Of a stretch of 64,000 nucleotides of DNA, positions 17,927-26,294 are shown piece after piece. The DNA lies in contig NZ_SHKO01000002.1 of NCBI RefSeq assembly GCF_004217095.1, positions 496,001 to 560,000 of the forward strand. The letters run 5' to 3'. Position 1 is the first letter of the stretch; each line of letters opens with the position of its first letter. The DNA comes from Advenella incenata. GTDB taxonomy: Bacteria > Pseudomonadota > Gammaproteobacteria > Burkholderiales > Burkholderiaceae_B. The translations under genes and the position numbers were made by a program. The notes beneath the pieces are model-generated. The model was given only the letters and a program-made list of their open reading frames with translations. It searched no databases and was not told where the DNA came from.

Positions 17927-18724
17927 ATGTTACGCAAATCAGTCATGCTGATCAGTTCTGCCATGATCATATCGCTGCCCTCGCACTCGCTGGCTGGGGT
18001 CGATGCGCCTGCCTGGGACAAAGTAAACAGCAGTTTTTTTTCCGGAAAAAAGCTTGAGGACGGCCCCTTTATTCATATTGCCGCGCCCAAAAGGGCGGCC
18101 AGCGGCGCGCAGGTGCCGTTTGCGTTTTCCATAGACTATCCGTCAACCAAGGATGACTACATCAAGAATGTGACACTGGTTGTCCCGGAAAATCCTGTGC
18201 CGTTGACCGCTGTCTTTCACTTTACGCCGGAAAGCGGCAAGGTCGATATTGCTACCCGCATTCGGCTTGAAGTAGATGACTACGTTCACGTTGTCGCAGA
18301 AACCAGCGATGGTCGCTATTTTCGCAACGCGGTGCCGGTCAAGGCATCGGGCGGCTGTGGCGGCACGGTCGGTGGCGATGCTGATGCCGCCAGGCAAACT
18401 GCCGGACAAATGAAGCTGGCCGCTGTCGATCCCATTGCTGCCGGCAAACCGGCGCAGGGACGGTTGATGATACGTCATCCCATGAACACCGGTTTGCAGC
18501 GCGAACTGATGACTCAGGGTTTTCGTCCGGCCTATTTCATCAAGAAGATAGACATCCGCTATAACGATAAACCGATAATGCAGGCGGACACGTATATCGG
18601 TATCAGCGAAGATCCGAATTTCCGGTTTTTCTTCGTACCTGATAAAAGCGGGAAACTCACGGTGTTAGCAGAGGACAACGAAGGTAAACACTTTCGTCAT
18701 GAAACAGATGTGAAGGTGCAGTAA
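17927..18724 (+). CDS. fused SoxY-SoxZ sulfur-carrier protein
   Basis: The 265-residue secreted product joins a SoxY-like and a SoxZ-like domain. Residues 1-24 form a signal peptide (MLISSAMIISLPSHSLAG). The SoxY-like domain ends in GGCGG with Cys144, the residue that carries sulfur on a swinging arm in SoxY. A linker of about 20 residues leads to the SoxZ-like domain (MIRHPMNTGLQRELMTQGFRPAYFIKK). Fusions of this kind are known as quinoprotein-associated SoxYZ-like carriers, yet no quinoprotein dehydrogenase lies nearby. The ATG at 17927 follows a strong GAGGAGG site. Its stop overlaps the next start by one base. Confidence 0.88.
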   Translation: MLRKSVMLISSAMIISLPSHSLAGVDAPAWDKVNSSFFSGKKLEDGPFIHIAAPKRAASGAQVPFAFSIDYPSTKDDYIKNVTLVVPENPVPLTAVFHFTPESGKVDIATRIRLEVDDYVHVVAETSDGRYFRNAVPVKASGGCGGTVGGDADAARQTAGQMKLAAVDPIAAGKPAQGRLMIRHPMNTGLQRELMTQGFRPAYFIKKIDIRYNDKPIMQADTYIGISEDPNFRFFFVPDKSGKLTVLAEDNEGKHFRHETDVKVQ

Positions 18725-19644
18725 TGCGTTCCGTTTTTTTTCGGTTCGCGTTGCCATGGGCGATGACCGTGGCCTGCGCTGTGGCCACCGCAGCACCGCT
18801 GCAAATGTATGAAATAGCGCCGGGGGTCTATGTGCATCAGGGTGCGCATCAGGATTTTGATGATGCCAATTACGATGGTGATATTGCCAATATCGGGTTC
18901 GTGGTTGGCAAACAGGCTGTGGCAGTGATCGATACGGGTGGCTCTTTCGATATTGGCAGTGCGCTAGCGCAGGCCGTGGCAAAGACCACCGAATTGCCGA
19001 TCCGCTATGTCATCAATACCCATGTTCACCCCGATCATATTCTGGGAAATGCGGCGTTTGCCGACGACAATGTCCAGTTTGTCGGGCATGCCCAACTGGC
19101 GGCAGTCATGTATGAAAGCCAGGACACCTATCTGCGCGAGGCACCAGCCCGCGCAGACGGGGGCAAGAACTCGCTTGTCCTGCCAACCTTCAAGGTCTCC
19201 GAACCGCAACGGCTGGACCTGGGCGGGCGAACCCTGTTGCTGCAAAGCTGGGGTCCTGCGCACAGCACTACAGATCTGACTGTTCTTGACGAACAGACAG
19301 AAACGCTATGGACCGGAGATCTGCTGTTCACAGAACGCACGCCTTCCGTTGATGGCGATGTCAAGGGCTGGATCCAGGCTATACAGACCATCCAACAGAA
19401 GCCGGTAGCACGACTGGTGCCCGGGCATGGTCCCAGTCCGAAAGACCAGGCCGCGGCCTGGGATGCGCAGCGACGCTATTTGCTGACACTGCAGTCAGAT
19501 ATTGCTCAGGGCATCGATAAGGGTCAGGATATGAGCGAAGTTATGCAACACGCGGCCGCCCAGGAAAAGGATAAATGGCAGCTTTTTGATGTTATCAATC
19601 CGCGCAATGTGAATGTGTTGTTTCCGAAAATGGAATGGCAGTAG
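18724..19644 (+). CDS. periplasmic metallo-beta-lactamase-fold hydrolase, SoxH-like
   Basis: The 306-residue product has a signal peptide (FALPWAMTVACAVATAAP) and the MBL zinc site: INTHVHPDHILGN (HxHxDH), a GPAHSTTDL His and GHGPSPKDQ. It matches the quinoprotein relay system zinc metallohydrolase group, which accompanies SoxYZ fusions and is related to SoxH. It probably cuts a thiol ester, persulfide or similar group from the carrier Cys; this is inference. The ATG overlaps the soxYZ stop, so translation is coupled. Confidence 0.87.
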   Translation: MRSVFFRFALPWAMTVACAVATAAPLQMYEIAPGVYVHQGAHQDFDDANYDGDIANIGFVVGKQAVAVIDTGGSFDIGSALAQAVAKTTELPIRYVINTHVHPDHILGNAAFADDNVQFVGHAQLAAVMYESQDTYLREAPARADGGKNSLVLPTFKVSEPQRLDLGGRTLLLQSWGPAHSTTDLTVLDEQTETLWTGDLLFTERTPSVDGDVKGWIQAIQTIQQKPVARLVPGHGPSPKDQAAAWDAQRRYLLTLQSDIAQGIDKGQDMSEVMQHAAAQEKDKWQLFDVINPRNVNVLFPKMEWQ

Positions 19645-19652
19645 GGCCGAGC

Positions 19653-19982
19653 ATGATCACAGGAACCAGAATTACCACGCGCTTATGGCCCCTGGCTTTG
19701 CTGTTGGGCACCACGCATGCCATGGCACAGGCGCCACAACCTGATCTGCACATTCGTGTCCTGGCCGCGTCCTGCGCTGCATGCCATGGGACGAACGGAG
19801 TCAGCGCATCGGGGACACCAAGTTTGGCGGGGATGTCTTCTACGCAATTTCTGTCAAGCATGATGGCGTTTCGCACCAGCAAGACAGGCACAGATGTCAT
19901 GACGCAACATGCCCGCGGCTTGACTGCAGATGAAATTGACCGCCTGGCCATCTATTTCGCAGCTTTACCTGCACCTCGATGA
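19653..19982 (+). CDS. small periplasmic c-type cytochrome
   Basis: The 109-residue product has a signal peptide (LWPLALLLGTTHAMAQA) and one haem c site, CAACH, at Cys41, Cys44 and His45. A Met in the MMAFRTSKTGTDVM segment probably serves as the sixth ligand. It is a class I cytochrome of the c553 kind. The ATG at 19653 follows AGTAGGGCC; the frame also opens at 19635 inside the previous gene. It would carry electrons from the flavoprotein encoded next, so the two together resemble a flavocytochrome c. Confidence 0.88.
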   Translation: MITGTRITTRLWPLALLLGTTHAMAQAPQPDLHIRVLAASCAACHGTNGVSASGTPSLAGMSSTQFLSSMMAFRTSKTGTDVMTQHARGLTADEIDRLAIYFAALPAPR

Positions 19983-20073
19983 GCAATGCCTGTCCTCAGT
20001 TTGTTTCAATTGCAATAGAGATCGGGCTGCATCATGACTTGTGGCATTTCAGTTTACAGACGGAACATAAACG

Positions 20074-21339
20074 ATGAAGCGCAGGGAATTTATTAATACC
20101 TTGGGGGCAGCCTGGCTTGGTGCCGCAGTTTGGCCGTTGAGCGCGAGCGCTGCGCGCAGCCTGCGGCAGGCGCGTGTAGTCATTGTGGGGGCGGGTTTTG
20201 CAGGTGCGACGGTGGCAAAATACCTGCGCATGTGGAGCGAATATCAACTGCCGGTCACGCTGATTGAACAAAATGCGCAGTTTGTTTCCTGTCCGACCAG
20301 CAATCTGGTGCTGGGCGGTTCTGTTTCGCTGTCGGCGATTACCCGCTCCTATGACAACCTGATTCGCAAGCATGGTGTGAACGTGCGCCAGGAAACGGTG
20401 CTGGCAATAGACGCGGACCGCAAGCAGGTGCGTACTGCTACCGGTTCAGTGTCCTATGATTTTCTGATTATGGCGCCGGGCATCAGTTTTGACTATTCGC
20501 AGTTACCTATGACGCAGACCGACGCCGCAAAAGCGCGTGTGCCTCATGCCTGGAAAGCCGGTCCGCAAACGCAGGCACTGGCCCGGCAATTGCAGCATAT
20601 GCGCAAGGGAGGCGTTTTTGCCATCACGGTGCCGCCGCTACCGTATCGCTGTCCTCCCGGACCTTACGAACGGGCTTGTCAGGTGGCGTGGTATCTCAAA
20701 CAGCATAACCCAACAGGCAAGGTGCTGGTCCTGGATGCCAATCCCGGCATTACTTCCAAGCGCGCGTTGTTTGAGCGCAATTGGGCCGAGCAGTACGCGG
20801 GGCTGATAGACTACCAGCCCGGCAGCGAGCTGTCCGCCATAGATGTTGACAGCAGGACCGTCAAAACGGTCTTCGATACCTGGAAGACTGATGTATTGAA
20901 TGTGATTCCGCCCCAGGCTGCAGGTCGGCTGGCGCTCGATACCGGGTTATCCAATGGCGAGGGCCGCTGGTGCGATGTCGATTTTGTGACGTATGAGTCA
21001 CGCAAGGTGCCTGGTGTGCATTTGCTGGGCGATTCCGTCGATTCGGGTCTGCCCAAGTCGGCTCATATCGCCAACTCCCAGGCCAAGGTATGCGCCAGCA
21101 GCATCATTGCGCGACTGGCCGACGTTCAACCAGATCCGCTTCCGGTCTTTGCCAATACCTGCTACAGCTACGTAGACGAGATATCGGCCATGCATGTGGC
21201 CAATGTCTACCGTTATGACCCGGAAAAAATGGATATGGTCTCGGCCGAAGGTGGCGGCCTGTCGGCGTATCCTTCCGAAAATGAGGGCGTCGATGCACGT
21301 TCCTGGGCTAAAAATATCTGGAGCGACACGCTGGACTGA
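20074..21339 (+). CDS. fccB: flavocytochrome c sulfide dehydrogenase flavoprotein subunit (FccB-like)
   Basis: The 421-residue product has a Tat-like signal (KRREFINTLGAAWLGAAVW) and a FAD-binding motif VVIVGAGFAGATVAKYL. Segments conserved in FCSD follow: QFVSCPTSNLVLGG, PPLPYRCPPGPYERACQ with a likely redox Cys, and HLLGDSVDSGLPKSAHIANSQAKVC with a second Cys, then the C-terminal NTCYSYV dimer region. It would oxidise sulfide or a persulfide to sulfur in the periplasm and pass electrons to the cytochrome upstream. The gap to the cytochrome gene is 91 bases. Confidence 0.88.
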   Translation: MKRREFINTLGAAWLGAAVWPLSASAARSLRQARVVIVGAGFAGATVAKYLRMWSEYQLPVTLIEQNAQFVSCPTSNLVLGGSVSLSAITRSYDNLIRKHGVNVRQETVLAIDADRKQVRTATGSVSYDFLIMAPGISFDYSQLPMTQTDAAKARVPHAWKAGPQTQALARQLQHMRKGGVFAITVPPLPYRCPPGPYERACQVAWYLKQHNPTGKVLVLDANPGITSKRALFERNWAEQYAGLIDYQPGSELSAIDVDSRTVKTVFDTWKTDVLNVIPPQAAGRLALDTGLSNGEGRWCDVDFVTYESRKVPGVHLLGDSVDSGLPKSAHIANSQAKVCASSIIARLADVQPDPLPVFANTCYSYVDEISAMHVANVYRYDPEKMDMVSAEGGGLSAYPSENEGVDARSWAKNIWSDTLD

Positions 21340-21518
21340 CTGGACTTATGTGCGTTTATGCCGTTGTTTCTGTCTGCTGGCCCTGCCCCGGAATAACTCA
21401 GCGCACAATTGGCGTGCACCCCATGCACTACCAGCGGGCGAGCTGATACGCTGCAATGCCCGGTTGCTTGGTGCTGGCGCACAACTGTGCAATTGTGGCT
21501 CATTATAGGCCCCTGGAT

Positions 21519-21551
21519 CTGGACTCAACGAAGTGCGGAAACTGGACCTAG
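21519..21551 (+). promoter_or_regulatory. direct repeats resembling TauR-binding sites
   Basis: CTGGACTCAA (21519-21528) and CTGGACCTAG (21542-21551) are direct repeats 23 bases apart, upstream of tauX. From memory, TauR of Rhodobacter capsulatus binds direct repeats near CTGGACYTAA. A tauR gene lies at the end of this operon. Confidence 0.55.
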
Positions 21552-21574
21552 ACCGCCAGGCAAACTTCTTCTAT

Positions 21575-21594
21575 CTTTGATTGAAATATCAAAG
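21575..21594 (+). promoter_or_regulatory. inverted repeat next to the tauX ribosome-binding site
   Basis: CTTTGAT (21575-21581) and ATCAAAG (21588-21594) pair perfectly over TGAAAT and end two bases before AGGAG. It may be an operator, or an RNA hairpin that affects translation of tauX. Confidence 0.45.
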
Positions 21595-21608
21595 CAGGAG
21601 AATGCAAA

Positions 21609-22001
21609 ATGAGTAACGCGGTAAATATCCAGACCCTTGAGGCCTTTTCCCAGGCGTGGAACGACCATGACATTGAAGCCCTGATGTCGTTCATGCATGA
21701 CGACTGTGTTTTCGAAACTGTGGCCGGCGACCAGGTTTGCGGCAACCGGATCGAAGGACGCGACGCTGTAAGAAAGGCTTTTCAGGCTGCCTGGGAAAAC
21801 ATTCCAGACGCGCAATGGCGCAATGGCAAGCACTGGATCAGTGGCGATCGTGGGGTATCGGAAACGACGTTTACCGGCACTCAGAAAGATGGCACTCGCA
21901 TTGAGGCCAATATGGTGGACCTGTTCACATTCAAAGACGGAAAGATTCTTGTGAAGAATGCATTTCGCAAGAACCGTCCTGCAATTGCGGCCGGAAAATA
22001 G
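21609..22001 (+). CDS. tauX: taurine dehydrogenase small subunit, SnoaL/NTF2-like (TauX)
   Basis: The 130-residue product is an NTF2/SnoaL-like cone fold: LEAFSQAWNDHDIEALMSFM, HDDCVFETVAGDQ, IEGRDAVRKAFQAAWENIPDA and MVDLFTFKDGKI are typical. Position directly before a DAO-type flavoenzyme, with a taurine transporter and xsc nearby, matches TauX of Paracoccus denitrificans as I recall it. It has no signal peptide. It would be the small partner of the taurine dehydrogenase; its exact contribution is not obvious from sequence. A good AGGAG site precedes ATG 21609. Confidence 0.78.
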   Translation: MSNAVNIQTLEAFSQAWNDHDIEALMSFMHDDCVFETVAGDQVCGNRIEGRDAVRKAFQAAWENIPDAQWRNGKHWISGDRGVSETTFTGTQKDGTRIEANMVDLFTFKDGKILVKNAFRKNRPAIAAGK

Positions 22002-22015
22002 GCGGGAGCATCGTC

Positions 22016-23386
22016 ATGGCAACTTTGATGCGCGCATACGATCCGCTGTTTGATCCGCTTACCGATACTCCGACGCAAGGCCAGCAGTATGCTCCGACAT
22101 ACTGGGTTGCCACTGCTGGTGAACCGCCGCCCGATGACGGTCCGGCCCCGGACGGGCTGATTGCCGATGTGGTTGTGGTCGGTTCCGGCTTTACCGGGCT
22201 GTCTACTGCGCTGCATCTGGCTCAGGATCATCAGGCTCAGGTTGTGGTGCTGGAGGCCAATGCTGCTGCCTGGGGTTGCACCAGCCGAAACGGCGGGCAG
22301 GGACAGAATGCCATGGGTCGACTGTACCGCTCCCAGTGGATTGCCAAATGGGGTGAGCAGACGGCCAAACGGCTGGATGCAGAAATACGCTCCGGTTTCG
22401 AATACTGGGAGTCGCTGGTCGCGCAATTCGATTGTGATGCGCAAACAGGTGGCCATCTTTACACTGCGCACCGTGACAAGAAAATTGATTTTCTGCGTAA
22501 TGAAAGCCGGGTGATGAATGACGTCTTCGGCTACAAGACGCGCATGCTCAGTCGGGAAGAACTGCGCGAAGAATATGTGAACGATCAGGAAGCGAAGGCG
22601 GCCTTGTGGGAGCCCCAGGGCGTCGGCGTGCACCCGCTGAAGCTGGCCTTCGGTTATCTGCGACGCGCACGGCAGCTTGGAGTCAAGGTGCATACGTCAA
22701 GCCCGGTCATGAAAGTGGAAACACGCGATGGCCTGCATTATTTGCACACCCCCGGCGGTATCGTCAAGGCGCGCAAGGTGGCTTTCGCCACAGGTGGTTA
22801 TACAACGCAAGGCGTACATACCACAACGCGTTCCAAGTTGATGCCGATCCAGTCCAATTCCATGGTGACCCGTCCGCTGACCAAGCAGGAGCTGGCCGAG
22901 GCCGGACTCAAATCAACCGTGTTCATTACCGACACTCGTACGCTGCGCTTTTACTATCGGCTGTTGCCTGATGGCTCCGTGCAAATTGGCAGCCGCAGTG
23001 CAATTACCGGCAAGGATGCAGCCAATCCCAAGCATCTGGCTTTGCTCAAAAAAGGTCTTTACCGCAAATTCCCATCGCTCGAAGGGGTGCCCATTGCGTA
23101 TAACTGGAGCGGGTGGGTTGATGTCAGCCACGATATGATGCCGCGTATTGTTCAGCCCGATCCCTCGTTGTCGCTGTACTATTCGTTTGGCTATGGTGGT
23201 AACGGCGTGTCTTCCTCTGCATGGGCGGGGCGACGGCTGGCGCAGCGCATTGTGGGGCAGGACGGGGCACAATGGGATCTGCCCATCTACAACTCGCCGC
23301 TGCCCGGCCATCTGTTTTCTCCTTTCCGGCGTCTCGGACAGGCCATGCTCTATCACTGGTATTACCTGAGAGATGAGGTGATCTGA
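22016..23386 (+). CDS. tauY: taurine dehydrogenase large subunit, FAD-dependent (TauY)
   Basis: The enzyme would deaminate taurine oxidatively to sulfoacetaldehyde and ammonium, giving electrons to a cytochrome or quinone-linked acceptor. The 456-residue product is a DAO-family flavoprotein: VVVVGSGFTGLSTALHLA (FAD-binding, near residue 50), CTSRNGGQGQNAMGRL, and near the C terminus YSFGYGGNGVSSSAWAGRR. Its start lies 14 bases after tauX with a GGGAG site, and its stop overlaps the next gene by one base. The assignment rests on context; the same family also includes glycine and polyamine oxidases. Confidence 0.8.
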   Translation: MATLMRAYDPLFDPLTDTPTQGQQYAPTYWVATAGEPPPDDGPAPDGLIADVVVVGSGFTGLSTALHLAQDHQAQVVVLEANAAAWGCTSRNGGQGQNAMGRLYRSQWIAKWGEQTAKRLDAEIRSGFEYWESLVAQFDCDAQTGGHLYTAHRDKKIDFLRNESRVMNDVFGYKTRMLSREELREEYVNDQEAKAALWEPQGVGVHPLKLAFGYLRRARQLGVKVHTSSPVMKVETRDGLHYLHTPGGIVKARKVAFATGGYTTQGVHTTTRSKLMPIQSNSMVTRPLTKQELAEAGLKSTVFITDTRTLRFYYRLLPDGSVQIGSRSAITGKDAANPKHLALLKKGLYRKFPSLEGVPIAYNWSGWVDVSHDMMPRIVQPDPSLSLYYSFGYGGNGVSSSAWAGRRLAQRIVGQDGAQWDLPIYNSPLPGHLFSPFRRLGQAMLYHWYYLRDEVI

Positions 23387-24198
23387 TGAACCGACGGCAC
23401 TGCTCACGTCGCACGTCTATTGGCCTGGCTCTGGCAGCATTCGCTTTTCTGATGCTGTATTCAGTGATGCCGCCAGGCGCCCGCGCGGCGCGGGCAGAAA
23501 CACTTGTCGTGGCTACAGATACCGCCTTTTTGCCGTTTGAATTCAAGGAGAACGGTAAATATGCTGGCTTTGACATGGATCTGCTCGATCTTGTCACCAA
23601 GCGAATGGGCGTATCCTATTCTTTGCTACCCATGGATTTTTCCAATATCTTCGCAAATCTGACGGCCGGCAAAGTGGACATGGCCATCGCGGGTATTTCC
23701 ATTACGCAGGATAGGGAACGGAGCATGGATTTTTCCGATCCGTATTTCCGCAGCGATATTTCATTGGTCGTGGCTCAGGACAATACCGATATTCAGCGCT
23801 TTGGCGACCTGGCGGGCAAGCGGATAGGGCTCAAGCGCGGTACCGATGCGGTGGAATATGTCAGCCGCACCGTGCCAACGGCAAGGACAAGCTATTTCCA
23901 GAACATGGATGGCGGTTTTCCGTATCTTGAGCTGGCCGCCGGTCGTTTGGATGCACTGGTGCATGACACGGCAAATGTGCGGTATTACACGGCCAATAAG
24001 GGTAAAGGGCTGGTCAAAGTGGTCGATACCGTTGTTACTGGAAACAATTTTTATGCTATGGCGTTTCCCAAGCACAGTGCGCTGACGCAGCGGGTGAATG
24101 CGGCGCTGCGCGAGACGATACAGTCGGGACAGTATGCCGATATCTATCGCAAATGGTTCGGCGTGGCACCCGACCCCGACAGATTGATAATCCATTAA
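23386..24198 (+). CDS. family 3 periplasmic solute-binding protein, orphan
   Basis: The 270-residue product has a long basic signal peptide (LALAAFAFLMLYSVMPPG) and the polar amino acid-binding fold: DTAFLPFEFKENGKYAGFDMDLLDLV, GISITQDRERSMDFSDPY and LKRGTDAVEYV. It overlaps tauY by one base, so it is made together with the dehydrogenase, but no permease or ATPase of the polar amino acid type is present. It may feed taurine to TauABC, or may be an accessory of the dehydrogenase, as binding-protein-like partners occur beside some periplasmic dehydrogenases. Function remains open. Confidence 0.85.
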   Translation: MNRRHCSRRTSIGLALAAFAFLMLYSVMPPGARAARAETLVVATDTAFLPFEFKENGKYAGFDMDLLDLVTKRMGVSYSLLPMDFSNIFANLTAGKVDMAIAGISITQDRERSMDFSDPYFRSDISLVVAQDNTDIQRFGDLAGKRIGLKRGTDAVEYVSRTVPTARTSYFQNMDGGFPYLELAAGRLDALVHDTANVRYYTANKGKGLVKVVDTVVTGNNFYAMAFPKHSALTQRVNAALRETIQSGQYADIYRKWFGVAPDPDRLIIH

Positions 24199-24337
24199 AA
24201 AGCCGGACCGGCGAGGGTTCGTGCGGCAATAAGAGGAGGCCCTGTAAAGGGGTAAGTGGTACAGGAGGAAGACAGGCAGCAATGGCAGTATTAATAATTG
24301 AATAGAAAAAAACATCGCGTGGACCAAGCGCATTTAC

Positions 24338-24349
24338 TACAACGTTGTA
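24338..24349. promoter_or_regulatory. perfect palindrome upstream of tauA
   Basis: TACAACGTTGTA is a perfect 12-base palindrome, 24 bases before the tauA ATG. TGGACCAAG (24320-24328), similar to the repeats upstream of tauX, lies just before it. This suggests an internal regulated promoter for tauABC. Confidence 0.4.
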
Positions 24350-24372
24350 AACCACCATTCATGGAGTCAAAC

Positions 24373-25401
24373 ATGAAAAAAACGTTCCTGAAAACATTGC
24401 TGTGTACCTCAGCAACCGCGACGGCGCTTCTCTGGTCTGCCCACGCAGTGGCAGAAGAGGAAGTGACCGTTGGATATCAACAGATCGTCGGACCTTATGT
24501 GTCCGCCATCGCGATGAAGAAATTCGACGAGCCGCTAAAAGCGGCGGGCTACACCGTCAAGTGGCGCCAGTTCAGCTCGGCAGGCGATATTTCCAGCGCT
24601 TTGGCCTCCGGCGGCATCCCTATCGGGGTTCTTGGTTCTACCGGGATTGCGGCCGCTGCAACGCGGGGCGTGAATATGCAGTTGTTCTGGATTCTTGACA
24701 ACATTGGCCATTCCGAAGCGCTGGTGGTTCGCAAGGAGTCGGGCATCAGCAAACCGGAAGACCTCAAGGGTAAGCGTATTGGCGTGCCGTTTGTTTCCAC
24801 ATCGCACTTTCATTTACTGGTCGCACTGAGCAAAGTGTGGAAAATGAATCCGCGTGATGTGCGTATTCTGAACATGCAGCCGCCGCAGATCGTGGCAGCC
24901 TGGCAGCGCGGCGATATCGATGCGGCCTATGTGTGGCCCCCTGCGCTGACGACGCTGCTTAAAGACGGAACGGTGCTGACTGATTCCGAGGAAGTGGGCA
25001 AGGCCAGCGTGCCGACATTTGATGGCATTGTGGTCGACAAGGCCTGGGCAGAGAAAAATCCGAAATTCATGCAGGCCTATACTAAAGTCATGGCCGATGC
25101 TTACCGCGACTATAACCAGAATAGTGCCAAGTGGACCGAAAGCAGTCCTGAAGTCAAGGGTATTACCCAGATGATCGGCGGCAATGCAAAGGATATTCTG
25201 GAAGCGATGAAAATGCTGGTCTTCCCTTCAGCGCAAGAGATGGCTTCGAAAACCTGGCTGGGCGGTGGGGCCGGTTCTGGTGCCGTCAAGGCGCTGACCG
25301 AAAGCGCTGCGTTCCTCAAGGAGCAAAAGCAGATTGACTCTGTGCTGCCTGACTATAGTGGATTTGTGAATGCCAGTTGGGCAGAGCAGGCCGCAAAGTA
25401 A
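24373..25401 (+). CDS. tauA: taurine ABC transporter, periplasmic binding protein TauA
   Basis: The 342-residue product has a signal peptide (TALLWSAHAVA, cleavage before EEE) and the SsuA/TauA fold: VTVGYQQIVGPYVSAIAMKK, SAGDISSALASGGIPIGVLGST, and VRILNMQPPQIVAAWQRGDIDAAYVWPPALT. It would bind taurine for import. I chose ATG 24373, which has GGAG in the correct position; ATG 24361 upstream contains that site and is less likely. An ATPase and permease gene follow. Confidence 0.93.
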   Translation: MKKTFLKTLLCTSATATALLWSAHAVAEEEVTVGYQQIVGPYVSAIAMKKFDEPLKAAGYTVKWRQFSSAGDISSALASGGIPIGVLGSTGIAAAATRGVNMQLFWILDNIGHSEALVVRKESGISKPEDLKGKRIGVPFVSTSHFHLLVALSKVWKMNPRDVRILNMQPPQIVAAWQRGDIDAAYVWPPALTTLLKDGTVLTDSEEVGKASVPTFDGIVVDKAWAEKNPKFMQAYTKVMADAYRDYNQNSAKWTESSPEVKGITQMIGGNAKDILEAMKMLVFPSAQEMASKTWLGGGAGSGAVKALTESAAFLKEQKQIDSVLPDYSGFVNASWAEQAAK

Positions 25402-25481
25402 AAATAATTGCAGATGCAATAACCGTGGCAGGAGGACGATGTCCGCCTGTCACTGAACGAAAGTAGTTGGAGACCATCGCA

Positions 25482-26294
25482 ATGCAAACTGTAGCCGAGA
25501 ATCTGTATGTAAAAGATGTCAATGTCGTGTACCCGGGGATACGCCAGAATGATCGTGTTGTTGCGCTCAAGGATGTCAACCTCACAATCGACCGCGGCCA
25601 GTTCGTGGTCGCGCTCGGCGCTTCCGGCTGTGGCAAGACGACCTTCCTGAACCTGTTGGCCGGCTTCATGTCGCCTTCTTCCGGCACGATCATGCTGGGC
25701 AACCAACCGATATCAGGCCCCAGCGCGGATCGGGGCGTGGTGTTTCAGAAGCATGCGTTGCTGCCCTGGCTTAACGTTATTGACAATACCGAGTTCGGAC
25801 TGAAGCTGCAGGGTGTGTCGAAAGCCAAAAGGTATGAAATCGCTGCCCGCAACCTGGAGTTGGTCGGGTTGAAAGATTTTCATCAGCATATGATCTACCA
25901 GCTTTCCGGTGGGATGCAGCAGCGGGTGGGTATCGCCCGCATTTTGACCTGCAATCCGGCCATGCTGCTGATGGACGAGCCCATGGCCGCGCTGGACGCA
26001 CTGACCCGCGAAACCATTCAGGAACTGTTGCTCAAGGTGTGGGAAGTGACGGACAAAATGTTTTTCTTTATCACGCACAGTGTGGAAGAAGCCCTGTTTC
26101 TGGGATCCAAACTGATCGTGATGTCACCGCGGCCGGGCCGGATCACCAATACCTACGAGCTTTCGTTCAATCGGCAATTCCTGGCAGGAAAAAGCGCAAG
26201 GCAAATCAAATCCAGTCCCGAGTTCATTGAAATGCGCGAGACGGTGCTCAATATCATCTACAGCGACGAGCGGGAAGGAGGCCACCATGCTTAA
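25482..26294 (+). CDS. tauB: taurine ABC transporter ATP-binding protein TauB
   Basis: This 270-residue cytoplasmic ATPase energises taurine uptake. Walker A is GASGCGKTTFLNLL, the Q-loop VVFQKHALLPWL, the signature LSGGMQQRVGIARIL, and Walker B LLMDEPMAALDALTR with the switch His in FFITHSVEEA. The ATG at 25482 follows TTGGAGACC. It overlaps tauC by eight bases. Confidence 0.94.
   Translation: MQTVAENLYVKDVNVVYPGIRQNDRVVALKDVNLTIDRGQFVVALGASGCGKTTFLNLLAGFMSPSSGTIMLGNQPISGPSADRGVVFQKHALLPWLNVIDNTEFGLKLQGVSKAKRYEIAARNLELVGLKDFHQHMIYQLSGGMQQRVGIARILTCNPAMLLMDEPMAALDALTRETIQELLLKVWEVTDKMFFFITHSVEEALFLGSKLIVMSPRPGRITNTYELSFNRQFLAGKSARQIKSSPEFIEMRETVLNIIYSDEREGGHHA

Noticed and set aside
21881-22693. 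Open frame (270 codons) on the minus strand
   Set aside because: Antisense to tauX and tauY; no recognisable domain.
24281-24304. Seven-residue leader peptide before tauA
   Set aside because: AGGAGG precedes an ATG but with long spacing, and no attenuation hairpin follows.
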